From: Neurospora tetrasperma FGSC 2508 | Taxonomy: Eukaryota > Ascomycota > Sordariomycetes > Sordariales > Sordariaceae | Direction of reading: 5' to 3' | NCBI RefSeq assembly: GCF_000213175.1 | Contig: NW_009799179.1 | Span: 755,713 to 819,712, forward strand | DNA: 64,000 bases | Part shown: piece after piece, positions 44,683 to 55,152 of the stretch | Layout: each line of letters begins with the position of its first letter | Numbering within the stretch: position 1 is the first letter of the stretch | Translations under genes and position numbers: made by a program | The notes under the pieces: model-generated | The model's database searches: none | Seen by the model: only the letters and a program-made list of their open reading frames with translations | What the model was told of the DNA's origin: nothing

Positions 44683-45753
44683 TCAAACCTTCGTCCCCGA
44701 CCCCAACCGCCTAACAACATCCTCCACCCTTTTCGCACTCCCTACCAACTCCCTAACCACCTCTCTATCCCTCCCACTTCCATTTCCATTCCCTTGCCCT
44801 CCACCACCACCAGCACCACCACCATTCAACGCAACAACTTGTACAATCTCCCCATCATCACCCATCACCAACCGTCCCGTCTGACCATCTGCCCATTCGA
44901 CAGTGATTTGTTTCGCTTCGGCATCGGCGGGGATGACGTCTTGTATTTTGTTTGGGCCCTTTTCTTCTTGTTGCTCGGTTTGGTCTTGCGCCAGGATAGC
45001 CCTCCGTAGGTCCGTAATGGTTGCCAGACGATGATGATACCGTACCAACTCCCTTCTTAAGCTTCTAGCGAACTTGACAAGGTTTTGTTCCCTCACACCA
45101 CCTTGTTCTTCTTCTTCTTCTTCTTTGTCAGGTCGTGATGATGGCGGTGTCGGTAAATATCGCGCTACTAATCCTGAAATGGGAATACAAGGGGGAACGG
45201 TATGTCTGTGGACTCGTAACCAGTTTGCGTACCTCCCGCCGCTGGTGGTTGCCTTTCTGCTGCTCCTGCTCTTCTCCTTCTCTTTGCTGCTGCTGCTGCT
45301 GCTGTTACTGCTGCTATTCCCCTTCCCATTTTTCGTCCCATCCGACCAAGGTCGATTCATCAAAACATAATAGGGCCTCATGAACCTCCCGCGCGCAAAG
45401 ACTTCTATCCTTAACCCGAGTACGGCTCCGCCGTCTACCGCGTTCGGGTCCGGATCTTGCACGCGGAAGGTGGTGATGGTGGCGCAAGTCCGGTAGAGGG
45501 ATTGTTGGTTGTGCGCCTTTTGGAGAGAGGCGTGGTGGCGGAGGGATTTGAGGATGGTTGGGGTGAGGCCCTTTGGTTTGAGGTGCGAGGAGGAAGGCGG
45601 GTTGGAGAGAAGGGAAGAGACAGAAGGAGAGGAGATGAGGGTGGAGGTTTGGATGCGGAGGTGGGATTTGAGGGTTGTGACTTTGGCTTTGAGAGATTCG
45701 ATCTCGGCGTCGAGTGGTGAGGGTGTCGTCGATAAAGGTGTTGGTGAGGACAT
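44683..45753 (-). CDS. MCM21: kinetochore protein CENP-O / Mcm21
   Basis: Single exon, 356 residues from the ATG at 45753. A short coiled coil comes first (LDAEIESLKAKVTTLKSHLRI), as in other CENP-O proteins. Then follow YRTCATITTFRVQDP, LRIEVFARGRFMRPYYVLM, LRVHRHTVPPCIPISGLVARY and FARSLRRELVRYHHRLATI, which match the tandem RWD-type core of CENP-O/Mcm21. The protein belongs to the COMA part of the inner kinetochore (with Ctf19/CENP-P, Okp1, Ame1) at centromeres (family knowledge). Ser/Lys, Glu and Gly/Asn low-complexity inserts interrupt the core. The frame is open another 134 codons upstream but that part has no conserved look; the chosen start gives the usual short N-terminus. Confidence 0.82.
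   Translation of the reverse strand: MSSPTPLSTTPSPLDAEIESLKAKVTTLKSHLRIQTSTLISSPSVSSLLSNPPSSSHLKPKGLTPTILKSLRHHASLQKAHNQQSLYRTCATITTFRVQDPDPNAVDGGAVLGLRIEVFARGRFMRPYYVLMNRPWSDGTKNGKGNSSSNSSSSSSKEKEKSRSSRKATTSGGRYANWLRVHRHTVPPCIPISGLVARYLPTPPSSRPDKEEEEEEQGGVREQNLVKFARSLRRELVRYHHRLATITDLRRAILAQDQTEQQEEKGPNKIQDVIPADAEAKQITVEWADGQTGRLVMGDDGEIVQVVALNGGGAGGGGGQGNGNGSGRDREVVRELVGSAKRVEDVVRRLGSGTKV
45285..45316. repeat. CTG/TTC-rich run coding Ser/Gln/Lys low complexity
   Basis: CTGCTG... triplets on the plus strand within the CENP-O gene read as Ser (AGC) codons on the minus strand, forming a Ser run of about a dozen residues next to a Lys/Glu segment. Confidence 0.7.
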
Positions 45754-47018
45754 GGTGAGGTTCGTGGAGGGACCCACTTTTTGGTGGTGAGCAGTGTTGT
45801 TGCAGAAACAAACGCGTCTTGGTTGGTATGATGCGCAATGTAAATAATTGTGCGTGTGAAGATTATCAGAGAATGGAAATAATTGGATCAATAGTGGTGA
45901 GGCCCGGGTATCATGACGTGAAAAGGGACTTCTTTGAAGCCTTGAATATTGTAGTGTAGCTGGTGACTTTGCTCCAGTCAATTGTTTACTTTGGTGGAGT
46001 TGATGCGAATCAATCCCCTTGTTAGTGATTGAAGCTTCCACTGGGAGGAGTGAAAGCTGACAGGTCGGCAACAGGTGCCGAGCTCTGTGGAGCGACGGGA
46101 CAGCTGTCAAGTTTAGCGATCTGCCCCTGGGTCCATGCCAATGACGCACTAGCACAGCACGTGCACAGTTCCTGCGTCAACCTGGAAAGCTGTCCCCTGG
46201 TGCGATAAGAGGTTATCGGCCGGCCGTCCCTTCCCCACAGCGGCTGTTTCCACAGAAGAGACCAAACAGGCAGCTTGTGGACAACACTCAGACGGAAGGC
46301 GGCGCGGGTGGAAGACAGGCACCCGCAAGTCACTCCCTCGTTAGTAATCAGACCCGACATCTCTTTTTCCTCATTCCTTACCTAGAGAACCGAAGAGGTT
46401 GAGCCTTTCGGTCGTTCATATTTTGAGATTGTAGGTATGCTTCAGTTCTAGAGCACATCAATCTCGAAACATTCATCTCTACCTTAGCTCGCCTCGTATG
46501 TTAGAGGTGATTTGCCACCAGGCCACCAACCGAGAGGCCACGGTAGCATGCCCGGACATTTCCTCCCCCACGATTCCACACCTTCCACCGTCAACGTTCC
46601 ACTCACTCACCAACAGACAGACAGGCACCATTACCAAAGCTAGCGCTTCGTTAGGACACTTGATCTGATAGGGCCGGCATCCTTTCGTTACTTGTCTTTC
46701 GTCCCTTCGGTTGTCATCAATCCTTCTCGGTACCACTCTCGTCCGGACTATTCGACTCCCGCTAGTACCGACTTCTCGTCTTTCGTTAATCTCTTCGTTT
46801 TCTTGTCCTTTGCGACGGCTATTTCTGGAAAACTACCTCTCGCTTCCATCTCGACTACTTGTTGATCATCGCTCTCCCGAGACGGCCTTGACCACTCTCC
46901 AGACGCGCCGCCATTACACAAGGCTTTGACCTCGAGTAACCCACGAAACGGGTCCTCCCCCAGCGCACGCGCACACACACGAAACCACCCGCCAACATAC
47001 ACAATCACAGCGGTACCT
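45754..47018. other. divergent intergenic region (CENP-O / acetyl-CoA transporter)
   Basis: About 1.3 kb between divergent starts; both promoters should be here. No clear core-promoter box. The plus-strand frame is open from 46926 into the transporter gene but reads unlike conserved protein. Confidence 0.55.
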
Positions 47019-48860
47019 ATGGGTACTAAAACTCGTGGCACAAAGTCGCCGACACAAAACGGTCTGTCCCAGAAAGCCTCCAAGAAAGGGGCCGGGAAGA
47101 AAGGCAACAACAAGACCCAAAACATCAAGGACTCCGACTCCGATCCTGACACCGTCGCCTCGGGCCTCCACAAGATGAACAACAACATCGAGCTTATGCG
47201 CCGGAACAAGGGCTACGACACGTCGTCCGAAGCTATAACCGCCAATATCATCGGCAGGGAATCCTTCTCCCTCGACGACCCCGTCCCAGACAAGAGCGAC
47301 GCCGTAAACAATCATGGCTTCTTCGAGCTTCCCAAGCAGGACCAGCGCAACTTTGGCCTGCTCGTTCTTTTATATTTCTTGCAGGGTGTCCCGCTAGGAT
47401 TGGCCACGGGCTCGGTACCATTCCTCCTCAAGTCGAAACTGTCCTACGCCGAGATTGGTGTCTTCAGCTTGGCCTCATACCCCTACTCTCTCAAGCTGCT
47501 ATGGAGCCCCATTGTCGATGCCATTTGGAGCCCCAAGGTGGGCAGGAGAAAGAGCTGGATTCTACCAATCCAATTGCTATCGGGAATCGGCATGCTTTAC
47601 TTGGGCTCTAGGGTCGAAGGACTGATGGATACCATGGGCAAGGAAGGCGGTCCTACCGTTTGGGGCTTCACCTGGTGGTGGTTCTTCCTCGTGCTCATGT
47701 GCGCTACCCAGGATATTGCTGTTGACGGCTGGGCCCTGACACTTTTGACGCCCGGCAACGTCTCGTACGCTTCCACCGCGCAGACTGTCGGCTTGACTGC
47801 TGGCCAGTTCCTGTCGTATACTGTCTTTTTGGCTTTCCACTCCAAGGAGTTTGCCAACCGTTGGTTCCGCACCGAAGCGCTTGACCACGGCTTGATGTCT
47901 CTGGGTGGATACCTTACCTTTTGGGGCTGGGCATACATTGCTGTGACTATCGGCCTGGGTCTGATGAAGCGCGAGGAGCGCACCAAGAACGAGGATGGCG
48001 TCTGGGACGTCTACAAGATCATGTGGGGTGTGCTTAACCTGAAGAACGTCCAGACCATCATCATCATCCACCTTATCGCCAAGATTGGCTTCCAGGCCAA
48101 CGATGCTGTCACCAACCTCAAGCTTCTTGACAAGGGATTCGGTACCGAGAACATGGCCCTCACTGTTCTGATCGACTTCCCCTTTGAGATCGGTCTGGGA
48201 TACTATGCAGGAAAGTGGTCGCAGGAGTTCACGCCCATGCGTCTCTGGTGCTGGGGCTTCATGGGTCGTCTAGTGGCTGCCATTCTCGCGCAGTTTACTG
48301 TTGTTATGTTCCCTGCCGAGGGTGTTACTTCTTGGTACATGCTTGTTGTCATTGCCGAGCACATCTTTTCCACTTTCACCAACACCATCATGTTTGTTGC
48401 CGTCTCTGCCTTCCACGCGCGCATCTCGGACCCGGTCATTGGCGGTACTTACATGACTCTTCTTGCTACGTGAGTTTTTCTTCCCCATCTTTTCCCTACC
48501 AAGTCTCCCGCTAACGTGTTTTTTGTCAGCGTCTGCAACCTAGGCGGTACTTTCCCCCGCTTCTTCGTTCTTCGTCTGGTCGACTATTTCACCACCGCCA
48601 CTTGCGTGCCTACTTCCAAGACGGCCACTTTCAGCCAGCCCTTCAGCTGCGCCATCCAGGAAGACAAGACGAGGTGCCTTGCCAACGGTGGTACTTGCAA
48701 CATGATCCAGGACGGATACTACATTGTCAATCTCCTTTGCGTGGCCATTGGTGTGGTGACTTTTACCATGTTCATCCGTCCCAAGGTTATTCACTTGCAG
48801 GATCTCCCACTCAAGGCGTGGCGGTTGGCGTCTTCTGGCGTGGCAGCTAGCAAGCGGTGA
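47019..48860 (+). CDS. acetyl-CoA transporter (SLC33A1/AT-1 family)
   Basis: Two exons, 47019-48469 and 48530-48860, giving 593 residues; the 60-nt intron has CGCTAAC before its CAG acceptor. About 95 hydrophilic residues precede a multi-helix membrane region. Hallmarks of the acetyl-CoA transporter family are LLVLLYFLQGVPLGLATGSV, LKLLWSPIVDAIW followed by GRRKSW, and CATQDIAVDGWALTLL, then GFGTENMALTVLIDFPFEI and NLGGTFPRFFVLRLVDYFT. In animals the protein moves acetyl-CoA into the ER lumen for acetylation of proteins and glycolipids; the same is inferred here. A 31-codon in-frame extension to an ATG at 46926 exists; the ATG at 47019 is preferred because of the basic, short N-terminus, but this is not certain. 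Confidence 0.9.
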
Positions 48861-49671
48861 TTTCGATGAACACGCAATGTACAGCCGAGCTTAGTGCTGG
48901 GATGTAAAGACAAGAAATCAGGTGGCATAGTAATGTCTGAATATGTTACATGATAGGCATGCATGCACGAAACGAACGGGCTGTTACACTACTATTTAGC
49001 ACGTATCTAGGTGGAAATATAAAGGGATTGGATAGAAATCAGGAATGTGGGGGTCCATGGGCCTCCGTATAGAAGCGAATCGATGTCAAACATGATGAGT
49101 AACGGCCGTGCTTGCTGACTGTATCTGGATCATGTTGTGCTGCGGAGAGAATATCGAGGTTCCGCCTTCTGACCGAATAACTTGAACTCGATATCTAGAC
49201 AAGAGGTCCGATATTTGAAAGATAACTTGTATCATTGGCTGGTATCTAATTCCCAGATCGAACACTCGGTCGAACTGTGTTTTATAATCTAGCTATCACG
49301 GCAGCCGAAAGCCGGATCGGAGCCAAGCAGCCAAACAGGTGTGTCGTTGACAGCGGGTCCCGAGCGGGGCTCTCCCGGCATCCGGAAATCGGGGTTAACA
49401 AAGACACTACTCCAATGGGGAACCATTTGTTTATCTTTCTCACTCATCAATATTTCCAAGGTTGGTCAACTAATCCATCAAACTTACTAAGGCCGTGATA
49501 CCCCTCAATCTCACCATGCGAAGAGCAACATTGGCATCACTGGGCTTACCAGCATGATGGACCCTCAAAACTTGGCGGTTACTTAAAGACGGACATCTCG
49601 ACCGGACATATCACAAACTACATGTAAACATGATCGTGTAGTGTTCCTCCATCCACTCAACCACAATCACC
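48861..49671. other. intergenic region
   Basis: About 0.8 kb between two plus-strand genes: 3'UTR of the acetyl-CoA transporter and promoter of the amidase. Nothing else recognisable. Confidence 0.55.
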
Positions 49672-51495
49672 ATGCTACCCTCTTTCCACCACCCCAAAGC
49701 CCTCCTAGGCAAAGTCGTCCTCCTCTCCCTCCTCTCATCAGCAACATCCGCCTTCAACCCGCTTCCACCAATTCCAGACACCCTTCTCACCCAACAACAA
49801 GTCCCACTACACCTCAACCCCCCCTTTGACATCCGCGAAGCCACCATCTCTTCCATTCACAACGCCCTCTTCACCGGCCTCACCACCTGCCACGCCCTCA
49901 TCTCCTCCTACCTCGCCCGCATCGAAGCCTTCAACCCTTTTCTCCACGCCATCCTGTCGCTTAACCCTCACGCCCTCGACCTCGCTTCCACTATCGACGC
50001 TCACCTCACTTTCAACAACTCTTCCTCTCTTGTTAACCAACCCCTCCTATGCATCCCCGTCCTCCTCAAAGACAATTTCAACACCAACGAAATGCCCACA
50101 ACAGCCGGCTCCCTCGCCCTTGCACAAAACACCCCCCTACACGACGCCCCCACCGTTTCGGCCTTCAAGAAAGCAGGCGCTATAATTCTAGGCAAGACGA
50201 ACATGCATGAGTTCGCGCTGGAAGGGATCTCTGTATCTAGCTTAGGCGGACAAGCCATCAACCCGTACGATTCCGCCCGCACACCCGGTGGGTCGTCGGG
50301 GGGGACGGGCGCGGCCTTGGCTGCTAATTTGGGGGTGTTGGGGACGGGGACGGATACGGTGAATTCGCTACGGTCGCCGGCAAGTGCGAATTCCTTGTGG
50401 AGTTGGAGGCCGACGAGGGGGTTGGTTTCTAGAGAGGGAGTGGTGCCGGTGGGGTGGACGCAGGATGCTGTGGGGGGGATGGCGAGGGGGGTAGAGGATT
50501 TGGGGGTGTTGATGAGTGTTTTGAGCTTGGGTGTGGCTGGGGATGCGAAGGGGGTGGGGAGTGGTGGTGAAGGGGGTGATAAAGGGGGTGGTGATAATAC
50601 TACGGTTTTGGTACCACCTGAGATCAAGGGGAGGGATTATTCCAAGGCTTTGTATGGTGGACTGGGGAAATTGAATGGGTTGAGGTTGGGAGTGTTGAAT
50701 GGATTCTTCAACCATACGGCTTCTGAGGAAACGACGCCGGTGAATGAGGTCATGGCAAAGGTGCTGAGGAGGTTGGAGGTAGCTGGTGTGCAACTGGTGA
50801 ATATCACCGAGTCGGTTTACGATACCGTGGCGATCGCGGCAAAGCTGGATGTCCAGACTTTTGAGTTTCGCGAAGGGTTGGATGCATATTTGGAGAAGAC
50901 TACTTACACGGTCGGCGACGGCAATGGGACTGGACCAAGGAGTTTTAGCGACGTTTATACCCTCGGCAAGAAGCAATTCGTGGTTCTTCCTTCGCAGTAC
51001 GACTATATCAGGAACGCATTCAACAGATCTACTGCCTCGCCGGAGTACTTTGTTCGGCAGTATGGGATTCAGCAACTCAAAACCGCTCTGGCACGAACGT
51101 TCTCAACCAACAACCTCGACGCTGTCATCTACCCTGAGCAAAAGAACCTGGTCGTCAAGATAGGGAGTCCCTCGCAAAGCGGACGGAACGGGATCCTCGC
51201 CGCGCTGACGGGAAGTCCTGTCATTACCGTGCCTGTGGGATTCTCTAACGCAACGGAGACCGCTCCACTGGGGGTTCCCATTGGGATGGAGATCTTGGGA
51301 AGGCCGTGGACGGATGACTTGCTGCTGGGTATTGCGAAACATGTGGGCGAGGCGCTGGGCCCCGTGAGGAGGATGCCAGTGGGCGGAGGGTTGGATAAGG
51401 TGGTGGAGGTTCAGGGCGGAGGGTATGAAAAGGTGCCGGTGGTAAACACAGATAATGGGAATATCCCGGGGGTTTATCCGTTGGGGGTTTATTAG
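49672..51495 (+). CDS. secreted amidase, amidase-signature family
   Basis: Single exon, 607 residues. An N-terminal hydrophobic segment (LLGKVVLLSLLSSATSAF) suggests secretion. The Ser-cisSer-Lys triad of the amidase-signature family can be placed: Lys133 in PVLLKDNF, Ser208 in TPGGSSGGTGAALAAN and Ser232 in GTGTDTVNSLRSPASA. The usual GSDTGGSIR is here GTDTVNSLR, a tolerated variation in this family as far as I recall. ILGKTNMHEFAL and the C-terminal SPVITVPVGF with GVPIGMEILGRPWTD also fit. It hydrolyses an amide bond; the substrate is unknown. A Gly-rich insert lies at about residues 290-312. The coding strand is C-rich for the first 600 nt and then sharply G-rich. Confidence 0.9.
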   Translation: MLPSFHHPKALLGKVVLLSLLSSATSAFNPLPPIPDTLLTQQQVPLHLNPPFDIREATISSIHNALFTGLTTCHALISSYLARIEAFNPFLHAILSLNPHALDLASTIDAHLTFNNSSSLVNQPLLCIPVLLKDNFNTNEMPTTAGSLALAQNTPLHDAPTVSAFKKAGAIILGKTNMHEFALEGISVSSLGGQAINPYDSARTPGGSSGGTGAALAANLGVLGTGTDTVNSLRSPASANSLWSWRPTRGLVSREGVVPVGWTQDAVGGMARGVEDLGVLMSVLSLGVAGDAKGVGSGGEGGDKGGGDNTTVLVPPEIKGRDYSKALYGGLGKLNGLRLGVLNGFFNHTASEETTPVNEVMAKVLRRLEVAGVQLVNITESVYDTVAIAAKLDVQTFEFREGLDAYLEKTTYTVGDGNGTGPRSFSDVYTLGKKQFVVLPSQYDYIRNAFNRSTASPEYFVRQYGIQQLKTALARTFSTNNLDAVIYPEQKNLVVKIGSPSQSGRNGILAALTGSPVITVPVGFSNATETAPLGVPIGMEILGRPWTDDLLLGIAKHVGEALGPVRRMPVGGGLDKVVEVQGGGYEKVPVVNTDNGNIPGVYPLGVY

Positions 51496-51939
51496 GGAGG
51501 GTTTGTCAGAGAACCCGGTTTATGGTTATGCGCAAAAGGCGTTGATTATGTTTGATGGCACGGTCAATATGAGCGAAGGGAAATATCAATTTTGTTGTTG
51601 CTCCGGTACCTCGAGTAAAACACATACCAACCTGTCCTGAACACCGCAATGGTACTTTAAAATGCATAGCTAACAGCTGAAAACAAATCATCAGGATCTA
51701 ATTTGACATATGCATTCTAAAAATTGTAAGCCGCCAGTATGGGAAAAAAATATATCAACTTGTTGAGGAAATGCCTGGACATATCGACCAGAGGCCTTGA
51801 GCTAACAGACTTTCCAAGTATGTCTTGTATTGATGAGCATAGGATATGCTTTCTTCGACTGTCACATCTACCCATGATTCTTCTCGCCGCTCGCACAGAA
51901 TAAACCACACAACCCACCACCGTTGCTCACCCTCGTCCG
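51496..51939. other. intergenic region between convergent genes
   Basis: About 0.44 kb holding the 3'UTRs of the amidase (+) and P450 (-). Nothing else seen. Confidence 0.6.
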
Positions 51940-53951
51940 TTAGAAACTCTCAAAGTACACTCTAACCCCCTTACTCCCTCTATAAGGCACAGGAATGAAC
52001 CAGTCCTCCGCCATCTCCGCATCTCTAACCGTCACTCCCTCAGCCAACCTCAACCTACCCACCGTCCGACCATCTCTTCTTCCCTTCTTTTCTTCCACAT
52101 CCTCCTTACCATCCTCATCCTCCCCGCCACCAACCTGCGGCCCACCCTCCCAAACCCTCCACATCTTACTCAACATCAAATACATCTCCGCATACGCCAA
52201 CTGCATCCCCAAACAAACCCTTGCCCCGTGTCCAAACACCGTCATGTACTTGTCAAGCCTCATCTCGTTCTCCTTCCCCAACCACCTCTCCGGCACAAAG
52301 GCGTGCGGATCCGGAAAGATCTCCGGGTTCGTAGTAATCTGGTAGCTCGTCATGGAGATCTCCGTCCCAGGAGGAAGCAGCCACTCCTTTTCCTTGTCTT
52401 CTGTCGTCTTCAGCTGGTCTGGATAGCATTGCAGACATAACTTGGAGGGCTTGAACCGCAGTGTTTCGTCAGGCGCCACGCGCGTGATTCGACCCGATGC
52501 GCCAACGCTGAGACGCATACTCTCCTTGATTACTGCGCGGAGATAGGGGAGTTGTTCGAGACGAGCGAGATCGACGGGCTCGTTGGCGTCATCGGGAATG
52601 GCTTCCCTTAACTCTTTGCGCAGTTTGGCGAGAGCTGTGGCGTGCTGGTCTAAAAGGTGGAAAGTCGAGATGGTCAGGGCCCATGAGGTGGTGACTGTGC
52701 CGGCTTGCACAAGGACCTGGCCTTCTTGGGCAATCCGCGGTACGGACTTTTCGATAGGAGGGAGTGCTTCCGTGTTGACGAAGGAGTGGAAGATGGTGGG
52801 ATGGGGGATGTCGAGGTGGGCGTTCTTGCCTTCCTCGGAGCGGAGAGACTTTTCGATTTCGCCGATTTGGGCCGTGATGCAGGCGCGGAGGTGGAGGAAG
52901 GTGCGGTAGAAGGGGGAAATAGCGGCGAGCATCCCTGGTGGGATCGAAGCGAGGAAGGGGACGAGGAAAGGGAAGTGTTGGAAGATTTTTCCGTAGTTGG
53001 AACCGGTCAAGATCCCGTTGGTGATTTCGGCGCGGAAGTCGGGGTCCTCCACTACAGAGCTGTCAGCACGACAGTATCTTGGGCAAGCCGTTTTTGGAGT
53101 CTAGTGGTAGATAACTGACCAGCATGTTCAGATTTGGCAAAGCAGTATTCACTGATGATGTCTATCACATCACCGTCAGCAAGGTTTTTTTTTTTTTCCC
53201 TCAGAAATGATGCCGGCAAACTGAACACCTACCGTAAGACGTGGCCGAATACGCATACATCATATTCAACGGAATATCCTTCTTCGTCTTTCCATGCTCT
53301 CGAAGCCTGGCCAACAATGCATCAACCCTCTCCTCGATAACCGGCTGTAGCGCTCTCGTGTTTTGCGTCGAAAAGAAAGGGCCAACCGCTGATCTCCGAA
53401 GCTTATGGAGATCATGATCATTGGTAGCCACGATACTTTCTGTTTTCAGGTTCCAGCCATGTTCCCGCGTTAGTAGCTTTGCTTTCTTCTAGCCCTCGTC
53501 CAAAAATCCTACGCACCAAAAGAAGAAAAGAGAGAGGAGAGAGAGAAAAGAACATACCATCAGCCCCAAACTGCTTCGTGAAAAACGGCGTCCGATGTCT
53601 CCGTCGATTTGTATTTGTCGGCAACAACACCCTGTGGAAATCTGGATCCGCAATGTGTACCTCCCACGGGTTGATCCGGATAATGGGCCCGTACTGCTTG
53701 TGCAGCTCGATGATCTTGAAGGTGTACTGGCCGTGCAGGATGACTTCGTAGTAAAACTCGTACCATTTTGTCAGCGCGGCAAGTCGGGGACCGGGGATGT
53801 CGGCGAGGGGACTGAGGTAGAGGCGGTAAATAGCGATGTAGACGGTATAGAGGGTGAGTAAGGAGAGGAGAAACATGATGAGGAGGGGTTGAGTCAGGGA
53901 GGAGAAGGTGATGGTGGTGAGGCGTGTGAGAAAGGCTGTTGTTGAGGCCAT
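51940..53951 (-). CDS. cytochrome P450 monooxygenase
   Basis: Four exons: 53558-53951, 53233-53439, 53120-53161 (42 nt) and 51940-53051, giving 584 residues; introns are 118, 71 and 68 nt, the first with CTACTAAC. The start is the ATG at 53951 in a good context (CAACAATGGCC). An N-terminal membrane helix (LLIMFLLSLLTLYTVYIAIY) is followed by the Pro-rich hinge DIPGPRLAAL, so the enzyme is ER-anchored. ATNDHDLHKLRRSAVGPFFS, ExxR as KESMRL, PERWLG and the haem loop FGHGARVCLG (Cys ligand) are all present. The I-helix reads QAGTVTTSW, with Val where many P450s have Asp or Glu. An acidic/basic low-complexity insert lies near the C-terminus. It resembles fungal CYPs of secondary metabolism; the substrate is unknown and no biosynthetic cluster is evident here. 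Confidence 0.9.
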
Positions 53952-55152
53952 TGTTGTCTGAGGATCTGTATTCACGGCCGCATAATACGTTGAGGGATCG
54001 AGGAACAAAGGGGGTTGGATAGCAGATCTGTCCAACGTTAATTTCGCAGAACAGGATGGGGAAGGAGAGCAGTATGAAGGACACCGGAAATGTCAAACGA
54101 GCAAAGTTCATACATACCTACTTTAGCCGAAGGAGCAAGCCTCATTCATGGCAGCTGCCATGCCATCGACGTCAAACCGGTGAGGAGCTGAATGAGGGGT
54201 CATCCATCGTCCGTGGTTGTCAAGCTTATTCTAGAAGGGGAGTTCAGCTCAGCCCAATAGATCAAGAGGTGACATTTCTGAATTTACATACATACGTCGC
54301 TATCTCCAGAGCGGCAGTTACCAAGTTCACATAGCAACCCAAGTTTGAGTGACATCCACAAACCGAGAGATCAATGCAAAATGGCGTCAACAACTTCATT
54401 GGTCCTCCACCCCTATTATCATTATCCGTGTGACACCCGAGCACGCCAGCTTACCGGCATGTTACCCGGAAACCGTTCTTGTGCGACGCGCCTGATCTCT
54501 TATCGTTCAATCAACGGCCCGTTCCCTTCTTCGGTCCCTGGTAATCATCACAAACAGCTCGCTTTCCTCCGTCCTAAACCCACCCTATCTGGGTACATCA
54601 CATCAGCTTCCTCCACGACCACCACCACCCCATTACAACCCCCTCCTTTGACAAATCTCGCTTTGGTTCAGTCTTCGTTGCTCTCACACATTTCCCCGAA
54701 CAATCCCAGCAAAAAGGGCATACAACTCTGAATAAGGTGTAAGATTTAAGGTGTAAGAAATACATCGCTGATAGGTATATGTGTGTGTGTATGTATGTAT
54801 GTGAAAAGAAGCCAGGTAATTATGTGCGTGTATCTCTCGCTTCCTCTTGTATACCCCTTCTTCGTCCCCTCCTTTTGTATTCCCATCCAGTTCCATTCCT
54901 GTTTTCCCTGCTCCTGTCTTCATCGTCTTCGTCTCTATCATCTCTGCATGACGACATTGTCCCATTCTTTCATTCTTATACGTGCAAAAAAATTCTGTGC
55001 GAACAAAAACAAGGTGATCTGAAAGGTCGAAGAAATAAAAGTAAAAGAAATCTTCCCGAGCCTCTTCATTTTGAAGAGGCCCATTTACCACAGTACCCCT
55101 TCAGCCTCTCTCCGTCCCTTCTTCACTCCTATCCACGCTCCTCAGGACCCCT
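53952..55152. other. intergenic region
   Basis: About 1.2 kb holding the P450 promoter and leader and the 3'UTR of the coiled-coil gene. A TG/TATG simple repeat lies at 54777-54803. No gene recognised. Confidence 0.55.
54777..54803. repeat. GT / GTAT microsatellite
   Basis: A short run of GT dinucleotides followed by GTAT tetranucleotides. It lies in the probable 3'UTR side of the coiled-coil gene. Confidence 0.85.

Noticed and set aside
45754-46155. Upstream extension of the CENP-O frame
   Set aside because: Open but His/Leu/Ser-rich without conserved look; the ATG at 45753 gives the usual start just before the coiled coil.
46926-47018. 31-codon upstream extension of the acetyl-CoA transporter
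   Set aside because: Possible in frame, but low-complexity and leader-like; the ATG at 47019 is preferred, though not proven.
53952-54035. N-terminal extension of the P450
   Set aside because: It would have to start at TTG; the ATG at 53951 has a good context and gives a normal membrane anchor.
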